Below are positions 1 to 8,332 of a stretch of 64,000 nt of DNA, one piece after another. This DNA comes from Teichococcus aestuarii. GTDB lineage: Bacteria; Pseudomonadota; Alphaproteobacteria; Acetobacterales; Acetobacteraceae. Within the stretch, counting starts at the first letter, position 1, and every line of letters starts with the position of its first letter. The notes beneath the pieces were generated by a model, which worked only from the letters and a program-made list of their open reading frames with translations, did not search any database and had not been told where the DNA came from. A program made the position numbers and the translations under genes. The stretch spans positions 62,001-126,000 of the forward strand of contig NZ_PDOA01000009.1 of the NCBI RefSeq assembly GCF_003116135.1. The letters run 5' to 3'.

Positions 1-201
1 GGGAGAGAACGGTCTGGCTCATCGAGTCATGCCCGGTTCCAGGACGGCATGGGAATGCCGGCGGTGGCGGGAAGAACAATCCCCACAATTTCGTGAGGCC
101 GCTCTGGTGAAGGCCGCGATTTAGTCTTTCTCCCCTCTCGCGCAAGACCCCACCTACAAAATCGCCCGGATGGGGCGACGGGGTGATGAAAAGGGCACAG
201 C

Positions 202-1008
202 ATGCGGGACATGACGGTGGCGGTGGCGGGGGTGGGCGCCATCGGGCTGGAACTGGCGCGGCGCCTGGATGCGGGCGACGGGGGGCTGCGGCTGGTGGCC
301 GTCTCGGCGCGGGACAGGGCGAAGGCTGAGGCGGCGCTGGCCGGCTTCCGCGCGCCGCCGCCGCTGCGCCCGCTGGCCGCCCTGGCGGAGGCCGACATCG
401 TGGTGGAAGCCATGCCCGCCGCCGCGTTCGACGCGGTGGCGGAGCCGGCGGTGGCGGCAGGGCGCATCTTCGTGCCGGCCAGCGTCGGCGCGCTGCTGGC
501 GCGTCCGGGGCTTATCCAGGCCGCGCGGGCCAGCGGCGCCCGCATCCTGGTGCCCACCGGCGCGCTGCTGGGGCTGGATGCGGTGCGCGCCGCCGCCGAG
601 GGCCCGGTGGAGAGCGTGACGCTCGAGACGCGCAAGCCGCCCGCCGGGCTGGCCGGCGCCCCCTACCTGCGCGAGCACGGCATCCGGCTGGAGGGGCTCG
701 AGGCCCCGACGCGCATCTTCGCCGGCAATGCGCTGGAGGCGGCGCGCGGCTTCCCCGCCAATGTGAACGTGGCCGCCGCCCTGGCGCTGGCCGGCATCGG
801 GCCGGAGCGCACGCAGGTGGAGATCTGGGCCGACCCGACCAGCACCCGCAACACCCACACCATCCGCGTCGAGGCCGAGGCGGCACGCTTCAGCATGACG
901 ATCGAAGGCGTGCCGAGCGCGGCCAACCCGCGCACCGGGCGGCTCACGCCGCTCTCCATCCTGGCGGCGCTGCGCGGGCTGGTGGCGACGCTGAAGGTGG
1001 GAAGCTGA
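202..1008 (+). CDS. nadX: L-aspartate dehydrogenase
   Basis: Predicted NAD(P)-dependent L-aspartate dehydrogenase of 268 residues, a cytoplasmic enzyme converting aspartate to iminoaspartate/oxaloacetate plus ammonia. It shows an N-terminal Rossmann motif VAGVGAIG (residues 8-15), the family segment FPANVNVAAALALAGIG (about 184-200) and NTHTIRVE (217-224), which holds the conserved histidine of the family. Length is normal for the family. The ATG is preceded by AAAAGGG at 7-8 nt spacing. The stop abuts the convergent benzoate transporter with no gap. In this family the product can feed NAD synthesis or aspartate catabolism; the context does not decide which. Confidence 0.85.
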   Translation: MRDMTVAVAGVGAIGLELARRLDAGDGGLRLVAVSARDRAKAEAALAGFRAPPPLRPLAALAEADIVVEAMPAAAFDAVAEPAVAAGRIFVPASVGALLARPGLIQAARASGARILVPTGALLGLDAVRAAAEGPVESVTLETRKPPAGLAGAPYLREHGIRLEGLEAPTRIFAGNALEAARGFPANVNVAAALALAGIGPERTQVEIWADPTSTRNTHTIRVEAEAARFSMTIEGVPSAANPRTGRLTPLSILAALRGLVATLKVGS

Positions 1009-2193
1009 TCAGCGGCGGCTGCGCTCCAGCAGCAGCAGAGCGCCGCCCGCCAGCAGCCCCCAGAAGGCGGCGCCGATGCCGAGCAGGGACAGGCCCGAGG
1101 CGGCGGTGACGAAGGTGAGGATGGCGGGGATGCGCTCCGCCTCCTTCGCCAGGGCGGAATGCAGCGCCCCGGCCAGGGCGCCCAGCAGCGCCAGCCCCGC
1201 CACCGCCTGGATCAGCAGCGGCGGCGAGGCGGTGATGAAGGCCACCGCGAAGCCCGCCCCCAGCCCCAGCACCACATAGGCCGCGCCGCCGGCCACGGCG
1301 GCCACCCAGCGGCGTGCCGGGTCGGGGTGCGCGTCGCGCCCGGCGCAGAGGGCGGCGGTGATGGCGGCGAGGTTGAGCGAATGCGCACCGAGGGGCGCGA
1401 TCAGCGCGCTGGCGAGGCCGGTGGCGGTGAAGATCGGCCCCGGCGCCGGGCGGTAGCCATTGGCGCTCAGCACCGCCAAGCCCGGCACGTTCTGCGAGGC
1501 CATCGTCACCAGGAACAGCGGCAGCGCGATGCCGATGGCGGCGCCGGCGGTGAAGCGCGGCGCCACCCATTCCAGCCGCGGCAGGATGTCGGCCAGAGCC
1601 TCCTGCGGCAGCGGCGTGGCGAGCAGGATGACCGCCGCCGCCACCGCCACCGCGACGGGCACGGCGTAGAGCCGGGCGAAGCGCCAGGCCAGCGCCCAGG
1701 CCAGCACCACCGGCAGCGCCAGCAGCGGCATGGCGCCCACCGCCCGCACCGGCGCCAGGCAGATGTCCAGCAGCACGCCGGCCAGCATGGCGTTGGCGAG
1801 GCTGGGCGGGATGGCCGCCACGGCGCGGCCGAAGGGCTTCCACAGCCCCGCCAGCACGATCAGCAGCGCCGCCAGCAGGAAGGCGCCGACGGCGACGGGA
1901 AAGCCGCCCTCCGGCATGCCGGTGGCCACCAGCAGCGCCGCGCCGGGGGTGGACCAGGCGGTGATGATGGGCATGCGCCAGCGCCAGCTCAGCAGCGCCG
2001 CCAGCGGCCCCTGCATCACGCAGAGCGCCAGCAGGCCGGAGGCCGCCTGGGCGGGGGTGGCGCCCACCGCCGCGAAGCCCTGCAGCACCACGGCGAAGGA
2101 ACTGGCGAAGCCCACCACCGCCGCCAGCACCCCCGCCACCACGGGCTGAAGAAGTCCCGCCCGGGCTGCCGCCCCCTGCCTCGTCTCGGCCAT
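1009..2193 (-). CDS. benE: Benzoate/H+ symporter family protein (BenE-like)
   Basis: Inner-membrane transporter of 394 residues with about 11-12 hydrophobic segments, matching the BenE family of proton-coupled aromatic acid importers. Family-like stretches include ITAWSTPGAALL near the N-terminus, a middle region MASQNVPGLAVL, and the glycine-rich GAHSLNLAAITAALCAG. The start was placed at the ATG of MAETRQG because GGGGAGG lies 8-9 nt upstream; an in-frame extension of 22 residues has no good ribosome site. It is divergent from the GntR regulator, with a perfect palindrome between them, so repression by that regulator is likely. The substrate (benzoate or another aromatic acid) is inferred from the family. 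Confidence 0.85.
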   Translation of the reverse strand: MAETRQGAAARAGLLQPVVAGVLAAVVGFASSFAVVLQGFAAVGATPAQAASGLLALCVMQGPLAALLSWRWRMPIITAWSTPGAALLVATGMPEGGFPVAVGAFLLAALLIVLAGLWKPFGRAVAAIPPSLANAMLAGVLLDICLAPVRAVGAMPLLALPVVLAWALAWRFARLYAVPVAVAVAAAVILLATPLPQEALADILPRLEWVAPRFTAGAAIGIALPLFLVTMASQNVPGLAVLSANGYRPAPGPIFTATGLASALIAPLGAHSLNLAAITAALCAGRDAHPDPARRWVAAVAGGAAYVVLGLGAGFAVAFITASPPLLIQAVAGLALLGALAGALHSALAKEAERIPAILTFVTAASGLSLLGIGAAFWGLLAGGALLLLERSRR

Positions 2194-2248
2194 GCCCGTC
2201 GGGCCTCCCCTCGATGCCGCTGGAAAGAGGCGGGCAGGGTAGCGTAAG

Positions 2249-2280
2249 ATTGGATCCAATCAACGGATGGATATTGGATC
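2249..2280. promoter_or_regulatory. Candidate GntR (VanR-like) operator
   Basis: ATTGGATCCAAT at 2249-2260 is a perfect 12-bp palindrome. A second partial copy, ATTGGATC, is at 2273-2280 just before the regulator's start codon. The site lies 56 bp from the benE start and 27 bp from the gntR start. The 12-mer is identical to the operator I recall for Caulobacter VanR, also an FCD-type GntR protein. Repression of both genes is an inference. Confidence 0.65.
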
Positions 2281-2286
2281 TTCCGC

Positions 2287-2976
2287 ATGGCTGACCCTGC
2301 CTCGCCGCTGGACGCGCTGGCGCCGGCCCTGGAAGGGCGCTGGCGCACCGCCACCGAATTCGTCGAGGCGGTGCTGAAGGCGGCGATCCTCGATGGCAGC
2401 CTGCCCGGCGGCACCCCGCTGCGGCAGGAGGAACTGGCCGAGCGCTTCGGCGTCAGCCGCATGCCGGTGCGCGAGGCGCTGCGGCAACTGGAGGCGCAGG
2501 CGCTGGTGGACATGGTGCCGCACCGGGGCGCCGTGGTGACGGAGATCTCCGCCGCCGACGCCGCCGACACCTACGCCATCCGCCGCGCGCTGGAGCCGGC
2601 GGCGCTGCGCCTGTCCATCCCGCGCCTCACCCCGGCGCAGCTGGGCGCGGCGGAGGCGCTGATCCTGGCCATGGATTCGGAGACGGAGGCGGGGCGGATG
2701 GGGCTGCTGAACCGCCGCTTCCACATGGCGCTCTACGCCGCCGCCGGGCATCCGCGCCTGCTGGCGCTGACCGAGGCGCAACTCGCCGCCTTCGACCGCT
2801 ACCTGCGCTTCCACCTCGCCGCGCATGGGCGGGAGCACCTCTCCCAGCAGGACCATCGCGCCATGCTGGCGGCCGCCCGCGCGCAGGATATTCCCGGCGC
2901 CGTGGCGGTGCTGGAGGCGCATCTGGACCGCGCGGCCGAGGCCATCGCGCGCTTCTTCGCCGCGCGCGGCGGGTGA
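2287..2976 (+). CDS. GntR family transcriptional regulator, FCD domain
   Basis: A 229-residue repressor-type regulator. The N-terminal winged helix-turn-helix spans about residues 20-85, with recognition helix VSRMPVREAL at 56-65. It is followed by an all-helical FCD ligand-binding domain with the usual Asp/His pattern (DTYAIRRALEP, RRFHMALYAAAGHPRL). FCD proteins of this type bind carboxylic acid effectors. It is divergent from the benzoate-type transporter, which is its likely target through the palindrome at 2249-2260. There is no strong ribosome-binding site; the ATG sits seven bases after the second half-site, so autorepression is plausible. Confidence 0.9.
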   Translation: MADPASPLDALAPALEGRWRTATEFVEAVLKAAILDGSLPGGTPLRQEELAERFGVSRMPVREALRQLEAQALVDMVPHRGAVVTEISAADAADTYAIRRALEPAALRLSIPRLTPAQLGAAEALILAMDSETEAGRMGLLNRRFHMALYAAAGHPRLLALTEAQLAAFDRYLRFHLAAHGREHLSQQDHRAMLAAARAQDIPGAVAVLEAHLDRAAEAIARFFAARGG

Positions 2977-2989
2977 GGGGGGCCGGCCA

Positions 2990-3022
2990 TCATCGAAGCT
3001 TCATCGAATCGTCATCAGCGTG
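2990..3022 (+). promoter_or_regulatory. Candidate Pho box (11-bp direct repeats)
   Basis: TCAT recurs exactly every 11 bp at 2990, 3001 and 3012. The 7-mers ending in TCAT (CCATCAT, GCTTCAT, TCGTCAT) are separated by the identical 4-bp spacer CGAA in the first two intervals. PhoB boxes are 7-bp direct repeats (CTGTCAT) with 4-bp AT-rich spacers, i.e. the same 11-bp period. The site is about 75-105 bp upstream of the phoX-type start codon. Confidence 0.5.
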
Positions 3023-3096
3023 ACGCGGCCCGTGGCTTCCTTGCCGGCCGACCGGCCCGCTCCCCTGGCGTGGCCCCATGCTCCGGGACAGACACC

Positions 3097-5085
3097 ATGC
3101 CTGACACCCATTCGCCTGCCCATGACCGGGTGGAACTCGAGGATATCGGCAGCAACCCGCACCCCGAGGAGACGATCGGGACGCTGATCGCCCGCCGCCT
3201 GTCGCGCCGCGCGGCGTTGCGCGGGCTGCTCGGCGGCGCGGCGGCGATGAGCTTCGCCGACCAGCTGCTCGCTTCCGCCAGCCCGGCGGCGGCCCAGCCG
3301 GCGCCCGGCGCGGCGGCCGTGGCCGGTCCCTCCAGCCTCACCTTCCCGGAGATCGCGCACCAGCTGACGCCGCGCGACGCGGTGGCCGAGGGCTACGAGA
3401 TCCAGACCGTGATCCGCTGGGGCGACCCGGTGCTGCCCGACGCGCCGGCCTTCGACGCGCAGCGCCAGAGCGCCGCGGCGCAGGCGGCGCAGTTCGGCTA
3501 CAACAACGACTACGTCGACTTCTTCCCGCTGCCGCGCGGCAGCCGCAACGCCACGCATGGCCTGCTGGCGGTGAACCACGAATACACCGACCCGCAGCTG
3601 ATGTTCCCCGGCCTGCCCGAGGAAGGCCCCGCCAAGGCCAATCCCTCCCGCGAGCAGGCGCTGACCGAGATGGCGGCGCACGGCATGTCGGTGGTGGAGA
3701 TCCGGCGCGAGAACGGGCGCTGGGCGCCCGTGCAGGCGGGCCGGCTGAACCGCCGCATCACCGCCGAGACGCCGATGCGCATCAGCGGCCCCGCCGCCGG
3801 CCACCCGCGCATGCGGACCAGCGTCGACCCCAGCGGGCGGGAGGTGCTCGGCACGCTGAACAACTGCGCCGGCGGCAACACGCCCTGGGGCACGGTCATC
3901 ACCTGCGAGGAGAACTTCAACCAGTATTTCGGCGGTGCCGCCGCCACCACGGGCGACCAGGCCGCCGCCTACAAGCGCTACGGCATCGTCGAGAAGGCCG
4001 GCTATGGCTGGGGCCAGCACGTGGCGCGCTTCGACCTCGCCCAGGAGCCGAACGAGCCGAACCGCTTCGGCTGGGTGGTGGAGTTCGACCCCTACGACCC
4101 GCAGAGCGTGCCGGTGAAGCGCACCGCCCTCGGCCGCTTCAAGCATGAGGGCTGCACCCACGCCATCTCCGCCGATGGCCGCGTGGTGTTCTACTCGGGC
4201 GACGACGAGCGCTTCGACTACATCTACAAGTTCGTCACCGCCCGCCCCTGGAACCCCAACGACGCGGCGGCCAACCGCGACCTGCTGGACGAGGGCACGC
4301 TCTACGTGGCGCGCCTGCACGATGACGGCCGCATGGAGTGGCTGCCGCTGGTGCACGGCCAGGGCCCGCTGACCGAGGCCAACGGCTTCGCCAGCCAGGG
4401 CGACGTGCTGATCGAGACCCGCCGCGCCGCCGACCTGCTGAAGGCGACGCCGATGGACCGCCCCGAGGATGTGCAGGCCAACCCGGTGAACGGGCGCGTC
4501 TACGCCATGCTCACCAACAACACCCGCCGCAAGCCGGAGCAGGTGGACAAGGCCAACCCGCGCCCGACCAACGCGCATGGCCATGTCATCGAGATGATCC
4601 CGCCCGGCGCCGGCACGGAGAAGGTGGACCACGCCGCGACGGAAGGCCGCTGGGAGATCTTCCTGATCGCCGGCCGCCCCGGCGTCGATGCCGGGGCGCA
4701 GTACCACCAGGGCACCAGCGCCGAGGGCTGGCTCTCCTGCCCGGACAACTGCACCTTCGACAGCAAGGGCCGCATCTGGATCTCGACCGACGGCGCCCCC
4801 GGCACCTCGAAGGTGGCGGATGGCCTCTACGCCGCCGACACCGCCGGCCCCGGCCGCGGCCTGACCCGCCTGTTCTACCAGGCGCCGACCGGCGCCGAGG
4901 TGTGCGGCCCCTGCTTCACACCGGATGACGAGACGGTGTTCCTGGCCATCCAGCACCCGGGCGACGACAAGGGCAGCCACTTCGCCGAGCCCTCCACCCG
5001 CTGGCCGGATTTCGACGCCGCGACGCCGCCGCGCCCGTCCATCATCGCCATCACCCGCAAGGGTGGCGGCGTGGTCGGCGCCTGA
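3097..5085 (+). CDS. phoX: PhoX/DUF839 family alkaline phosphatase
   Basis: Predicted exported alkaline phosphatase of 662 residues. The N-terminus carries a Tat-like signal (RRLSRRAALRGLLGG, about 33-47) ending near SPAAAQP. The PhoX fold is shown by HGLLAVNHEYTDPQ (154-167), NNCAGGNTPWGT with Cys257 (255-266), CEEN (270-273), KHEGCTHAI near residue 350, SGDDERFDYIYKFV, SCPDNCTFDSKGRIW and EVCGPCFTPDDE. In PhoX the NNCAGG cysteine and acidic residues bind the iron-calcium centre; these are present. The ATG at 3097 is preferred over an upstream GTG at 3070 because GGGA precedes it and conserved sequence begins shortly after. It is followed by a hairpin at 5105-5134. Phosphate regulation is suggested by the repeats at 2990-3022. 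Confidence 0.9.
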   Translation: MPDTHSPAHDRVELEDIGSNPHPEETIGTLIARRLSRRAALRGLLGGAAAMSFADQLLASASPAAAQPAPGAAAVAGPSSLTFPEIAHQLTPRDAVAEGYEIQTVIRWGDPVLPDAPAFDAQRQSAAAQAAQFGYNNDYVDFFPLPRGSRNATHGLLAVNHEYTDPQLMFPGLPEEGPAKANPSREQALTEMAAHGMSVVEIRRENGRWAPVQAGRLNRRITAETPMRISGPAAGHPRMRTSVDPSGREVLGTLNNCAGGNTPWGTVITCEENFNQYFGGAAATTGDQAAAYKRYGIVEKAGYGWGQHVARFDLAQEPNEPNRFGWVVEFDPYDPQSVPVKRTALGRFKHEGCTHAISADGRVVFYSGDDERFDYIYKFVTARPWNPNDAAANRDLLDEGTLYVARLHDDGRMEWLPLVHGQGPLTEANGFASQGDVLIETRRAADLLKATPMDRPEDVQANPVNGRVYAMLTNNTRRKPEQVDKANPRPTNAHGHVIEMIPPGAGTEKVDHAATEGRWEIFLIAGRPGVDAGAQYHQGTSAEGWLSCPDNCTFDSKGRIWISTDGAPGTSKVADGLYAADTAGPGRGLTRLFYQAPTGAEVCGPCFTPDDETVFLAIQHPGDDKGSHFAEPSTRWPDFDAATPPRPSIIAITRKGGGVVGA

Positions 5086-5104
5086 GGCTGGCACCTGAGC
5101 AAAA

Positions 5105-5134
5105 AGCGGGGCGGCGGCATGACGCCGCCCCGCT
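5105..5134. terminator. Terminator-like hairpin after phoX
   Basis: A perfect 12-bp stem (AGCGGGGCGGCG / CGCCGCCCCGCT) with a 6-nt loop begins 20 nt after the phoX stop. On the plus strand no T-tract follows. The AAAAA at 5101-5105 would give the T-tract on the minus strand, although no minus-strand gene is nearby. Confidence 0.5.
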
Positions 5135-5177
5135 CGCGCTGCTTGATTGCGCGGCTCGCCAGGGCAATCTGAGCGGC

Positions 5178-5348
5178 ATGACACCCGCATCCCCCCTCCG
5201 GCCCGGCCCCGCCCCCGCGCAGGACCGGCTGGCCCTGACCGGGCGCGACGCGCTGCGCCGCGCCGGCGGTTTCGCGCTGCTCGGCTGCTCGCTGTGGCTG
5301 GTGGCGGTGCTGGCCTTCTTCCGCTCGGTCATCGGGCTGTTCTCGTGA
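5178..5348 (+). CDS. Small single-span membrane protein coupled to XpaC
   Basis: A 56-residue ORF (starts MTPASPLRPG) with a basic stretch before one hydrophobic segment FALLGCSLWLVAVLAFF at about 32-48. I do not recognise a family. Its TGA overlaps the GTG of the next gene in a GTGA arrangement, the same coupling used between the next two genes, which is the main support for it being real. It lies 93 bp after phoX and opens the xpaC-telA operon. It may be a membrane partner of XpaC/TelA; that is inference only. Confidence 0.55.
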   Translation: MTPASPLRPGPAPAQDRLALTGRDALRRAGGFALLGCSLWLVAVLAFFRSVIGLFS

Positions 5349-6100
5349 GCGGCCGTCTCCCGCCCTGGCGCGCGCGACTGGAGCGCAGCGACGGCATCGC
5401 CCATCTCGGCCAGCAGCTGCGCCGGCTGCGCGGCACGGTGCTGGTGCTGCTGGCCCTGCCGCTGGCACCCACGCTGCTGATCGCGCTGCTCTCCGGCGCG
5501 CAGCGGCCGCTGCTCGGCGTGCTGCTCGGCATGGGCCTGCTCTGGCTGGCCATCCGCCGGCTGCGGCGCGGCCGGGTGCGGCAGGCCTCGGCGCTGGCGG
5601 GCGTCGCCACCGGGCTGGTGGCCGGCCTCGCCGGCGCGGTGCCGCCGCTCGGCGCGGTGGTGTTCGGCGCCATGGCCTTCTTCGGCATGCGCCTGCTGTA
5701 TGAGGACAGCGTCCCGCCCGAGCCGGAGCCCGTGCCGCCGCCGGCGCCCGGCCCGCTGGATGCGGTGCGGGTGCGTCTGGCCACCTTGACCGGCGCCGAT
5801 CCCCGCCTCGCTCCCGCGCTGGAGGGGCTGCGCGCCCTGGCCGCAGAACTGGAGCGCCGCCCCGAGCACACCGGCGAGGCGCGCCGCTTCCTCAACCTGC
5901 AGCTCGACGGGCTGGAGCGAATCGACCGCAGCCTGGCGCAGGGCGCGGCGCCGCCGCCCGGCCTGCCGCTGCTGATCGGCGACATGGCGCGCGGCAGCCT
6001 GTCCTTGCGCGACCGGCTGCGCGCCGAGGAGACCGAGGCGCTGGAGATCCAGGTGAAGGTGCTGGCCGACCGCCTGCGCCAGGAGGGCTACGCATCATGA
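5345..6100 (+). CDS. XpaC-like (5-bromo-4-chloroindolyl phosphate hydrolysis family) protein
   Basis: A 251-residue membrane protein. The N-terminal half holds about three hydrophobic stretches (VLVLLALPLAPTLLIALL, LLGVLLGMGLLWLAI, and a long glycine/alanine-rich span to about residue 125). It continues through a proline-rich linker into a charged helical C-terminal domain. This layout and the direct link to TelA match the XpaC family (Halogen_Hydrol), whose biochemical role is unclear. The GTG start overlaps the small upstream ORF, and its TGA overlaps the telA ATG. A longer in-frame extension upstream would read through the small ORF in another frame and is rejected. Confidence 0.75.
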   Translation: MSGRLPPWRARLERSDGIAHLGQQLRRLRGTVLVLLALPLAPTLLIALLSGAQRPLLGVLLGMGLLWLAIRRLRRGRVRQASALAGVATGLVAGLAGAVPPLGAVVFGAMAFFGMRLLYEDSVPPEPEPVPPPAPGPLDAVRVRLATLTGADPRLAPALEGLRALAAELERRPEHTGEARRFLNLQLDGLERIDRSLAQGAAPPPGLPLLIGDMARGSLSLRDRLRAEETEALEIQVKVLADRLRQEGYAS

Positions 6101-7182
6101 GCGGCACGACGACCGAGACCCGCGAGAACCAGGCCGAGCGCCCGGTGGCGCCGCAGCGCGTGGCGGCGCTGGCCGCCGAGATCGACCTGCGCGATCCCTC
6201 CACCATCCTGCGCTTCGGCGCGGAGGCGCAGAACCGCGCCACGGCGGCGGCGGACGCCATGCTGGGCGCCGCCCGCAACCAGGCGACGGGCGAGGCGGGG
6301 GAGGCGCTCTCCGGCCTGCTCGCCACGCTGCGCGGCTTCGACGTGACCCAGGCCGGCGAGAAGCCCGGCCTGCTCGGCCGGCTGTTCAACCGCGGCCGGG
6401 CGGAGGCCACCGCCATCATCCAGCGCTACGAGGGCGTGCGCGGCCAGATCGAGGCGGCGGGCGACCGGCTGGATGGCCACCGCACCCGGCTGCTCGAGGA
6501 TGTGGAGCGGCTGGAGCGGCTCTACGGCGCCACGCTGGAATGGTTCCACGCGCTGGCCGAGCACATCGCAGCCGGCGAGGCGGTGCTGGCCCGCACCGAT
6601 GCCGAGATCATCCCCGCCGCCGAGCGCGAGGCGAACGACGCCGCCCAGCCGCTGGCGCCGCAGCGCCTGCGCGACCTGCGCGCGGCGCGCGACGAGCTGG
6701 ACCGCCGCGTGCACGACCTGCGCCTGACCCGGCAGGTGGCCATGCAGTCGCTGCCTGGCATGCGGCTGATCCAGGAGAACGACAAGGCGCTGGCCGCCAA
6801 GATCCATTCCGTGCTGGCCAACACCGTGCCGCTCTGGCGCACCCAGCTGGCGCAGGCGCTGGCCATCCGCAACATGCGCGAGGCCAGCGGCGCCGTGCGC
6901 GCCGCCACCGACCTGACCAACCGCCTGCTCACCGCCAATGCCGAGACGCTGCGCCAGGGCAATGCCGAGGCGCGCATCGAGCTGGAGCGCGGGGTGTTCG
7001 ACCTCGACGCCGTGCAGCGGGCCAATGCCGCGCTGGTGGCGACGCTGGAGGACAGCCTGCGCATCGCCGAGGAGGGCCGCGCCGCCCGCCGGCACGCGAC
7101 GGTGGAGCTGGCCAAGGCGGAGGCCGAGATCCGCCGCGCGCTGACCGCGCGGGGCCCGGGCGGCGCCGCGCCGGGGCGCTGA
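6097..7182 (+). CDS. telA: TelA family toxic anion resistance protein
   Basis: A 361-residue cytoplasmic, almost wholly helical protein of the TelA family (named for tellurite resistance; later linked to envelope stress). Family features include the glycine-rich GLLGRLFNRGRAEA about residue 92-105, the central QVAMQSLPGMRLIQENDKAL region and NTVPLWRTQLAQALAI. The start ATG overlaps the xpaC stop (ATGA). XpaC-TelA pairs are conserved in many bacteria, so the two products probably work together at the membrane. No metal or anion site can be read directly. Confidence 0.85.
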   Translation: MSGTTTETRENQAERPVAPQRVAALAAEIDLRDPSTILRFGAEAQNRATAAADAMLGAARNQATGEAGEALSGLLATLRGFDVTQAGEKPGLLGRLFNRGRAEATAIIQRYEGVRGQIEAAGDRLDGHRTRLLEDVERLERLYGATLEWFHALAEHIAAGEAVLARTDAEIIPAAEREANDAAQPLAPQRLRDLRAARDELDRRVHDLRLTRQVAMQSLPGMRLIQENDKALAAKIHSVLANTVPLWRTQLAQALAIRNMREASGAVRAATDLTNRLLTANAETLRQGNAEARIELERGVFDLDAVQRANAALVATLEDSLRIAEEGRAARRHATVELAKAEAEIRRALTARGPGGAAPGR

Positions 7183-7267
7183 ACGCGGGCTTGTTCAGCC
7201 GGGGCCTTGACCGGCCCGCCGCCAGGGTTTCCCATTCCCCCGTCCAAGAATTGTGGGAGTGAACCCG

Positions 7268-8326
7268 ATGCGTGGCTGGGCCGTGGTGAAGTGCGGTGAA
7301 CCGCTGGAGGACATGGAGTTCCCGACGCCGGAGCCGACCGGCGAGGAAGTGCTGCTGGAGGTGACGCATAGCGGCGTCTGCCATTCCGACCTGCACATCT
7401 GGGAGGGCGGCTACGACCTCGGCAGCCGCGGGCGCCTGTCGCTGACCGACCGGGGCGTGGTGCTGCCGCTGATCATGGGCCACGAGATCGTCGGCCGCGT
7501 GGTCAAGCTCGGGCCGGAGGCCAAGGGCGTGAAGGTGGGGGACACCCGCATCGTCTTCCCCTGGCTCGGCTGCGGCAAGTGCGAGCGCTGCCAGGCGGGC
7601 GAGGACAATATGTGCCAGGTGGCGGCGCGCAGCCTCGGCGTCTACCAGAATGGCGGCTATGCCAGCCATGTGGTGGCGCGCAGCCCGCGCCACCTCGTCG
7701 CCTTCGACGGGCTCGACCCCTCGGTCGCCGCCACCTACGCCTGCTCCGGCATCACGGTCTATTCCGCCATCCGCAAGGTGATGCCGATGCCGGCCGAGAA
7801 GGCCATCGTCGTCGTCGGCGCCGGCGGGCTCGGGCTGAACGCGGTGGAGGTGCTGAAGGCGCTCGGCCACAAGAACATCGTGGTGGTCGACATCTCGGAG
7901 GAGAAGCTGGAGGGCGCGCGCAAGGCCGGCGCCACCGCCACCGTGCAGGCGGGCGGCGACGACACGACGAAGCGCCTCGTCGAGGCGGCCGGCGGCCCGG
8001 TGGATGCGGTGATCGACCTGGTGAACGGCACCGCCACCGCCCGCTTCGCCTTCGACGCGCTGGCCAAGGGCGGCAAGCTGATCCAGGTCGGGCTGTTCGG
8101 CGGCGAACTGAACCTGCCGCTGCCGCTGATGGCCACCCGCGCGCTGACCGTGCGCGGCAGCTATGTCGGCAACCCGCAGGAGCTGCGCGAGGTGGTGGAG
8201 CTGGCGCAGCAGGGCAAGCTCTCGCCCCTGCCGGTCAGCACCGAGCCGCGCTCGGCGGTGAACAGCGTGCTGAACCGCCTGAAGGACGGCAAGGTGCATG
8301 GCCGCGTGGTGCTGACCGCCGCCTGA
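7268..8326 (+). CDS. Zinc-dependent alcohol dehydrogenase (MDR superfamily)
   Basis: A 352-residue cytoplasmic medium-chain dehydrogenase. Catalytic zinc ligands are visible as Cys38 in SGVCHSD and His72-Glu73 in MGHEIVG. The structural zinc lobe is CGKCERCQAGEDNMC (102-116, four Cys). The nucleotide-binding motif VVVGAGGLGLNAVE is near residue 177. The start was set at the ATG after GGGAG (8 nt spacing) rather than the GTG 15 nt earlier. It stands alone between telA and the P450. The substrate cannot be told from sequence; the family includes primary-alcohol and aryl-alcohol oxidisers. Confidence 0.88.
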   Translation: MRGWAVVKCGEPLEDMEFPTPEPTGEEVLLEVTHSGVCHSDLHIWEGGYDLGSRGRLSLTDRGVVLPLIMGHEIVGRVVKLGPEAKGVKVGDTRIVFPWLGCGKCERCQAGEDNMCQVAARSLGVYQNGGYASHVVARSPRHLVAFDGLDPSVAATYACSGITVYSAIRKVMPMPAEKAIVVVGAGGLGLNAVEVLKALGHKNIVVVDISEEKLEGARKAGATATVQAGGDDTTKRLVEAAGGPVDAVIDLVNGTATARFAFDALAKGGKLIQVGLFGGELNLPLPLMATRALTVRGSYVGNPQELREVVELAQQGKLSPLPVSTEPRSAVNSVLNRLKDGKVHGRVVLTAA

Positions 8327-8332
8327 GGCGGC

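Noticed and set aside
1-201. Search for a gene or RNA in the first 200 bases
   Set aside because: No supported frame or RNA fold; probably the leader region of the aspartate dehydrogenase gene.
3001-5190. A 729-codon minus-strand open frame opposite phoX
   Set aside because: The plus strand encodes an unmistakable PhoX; the opposite frame has no motif or start context.
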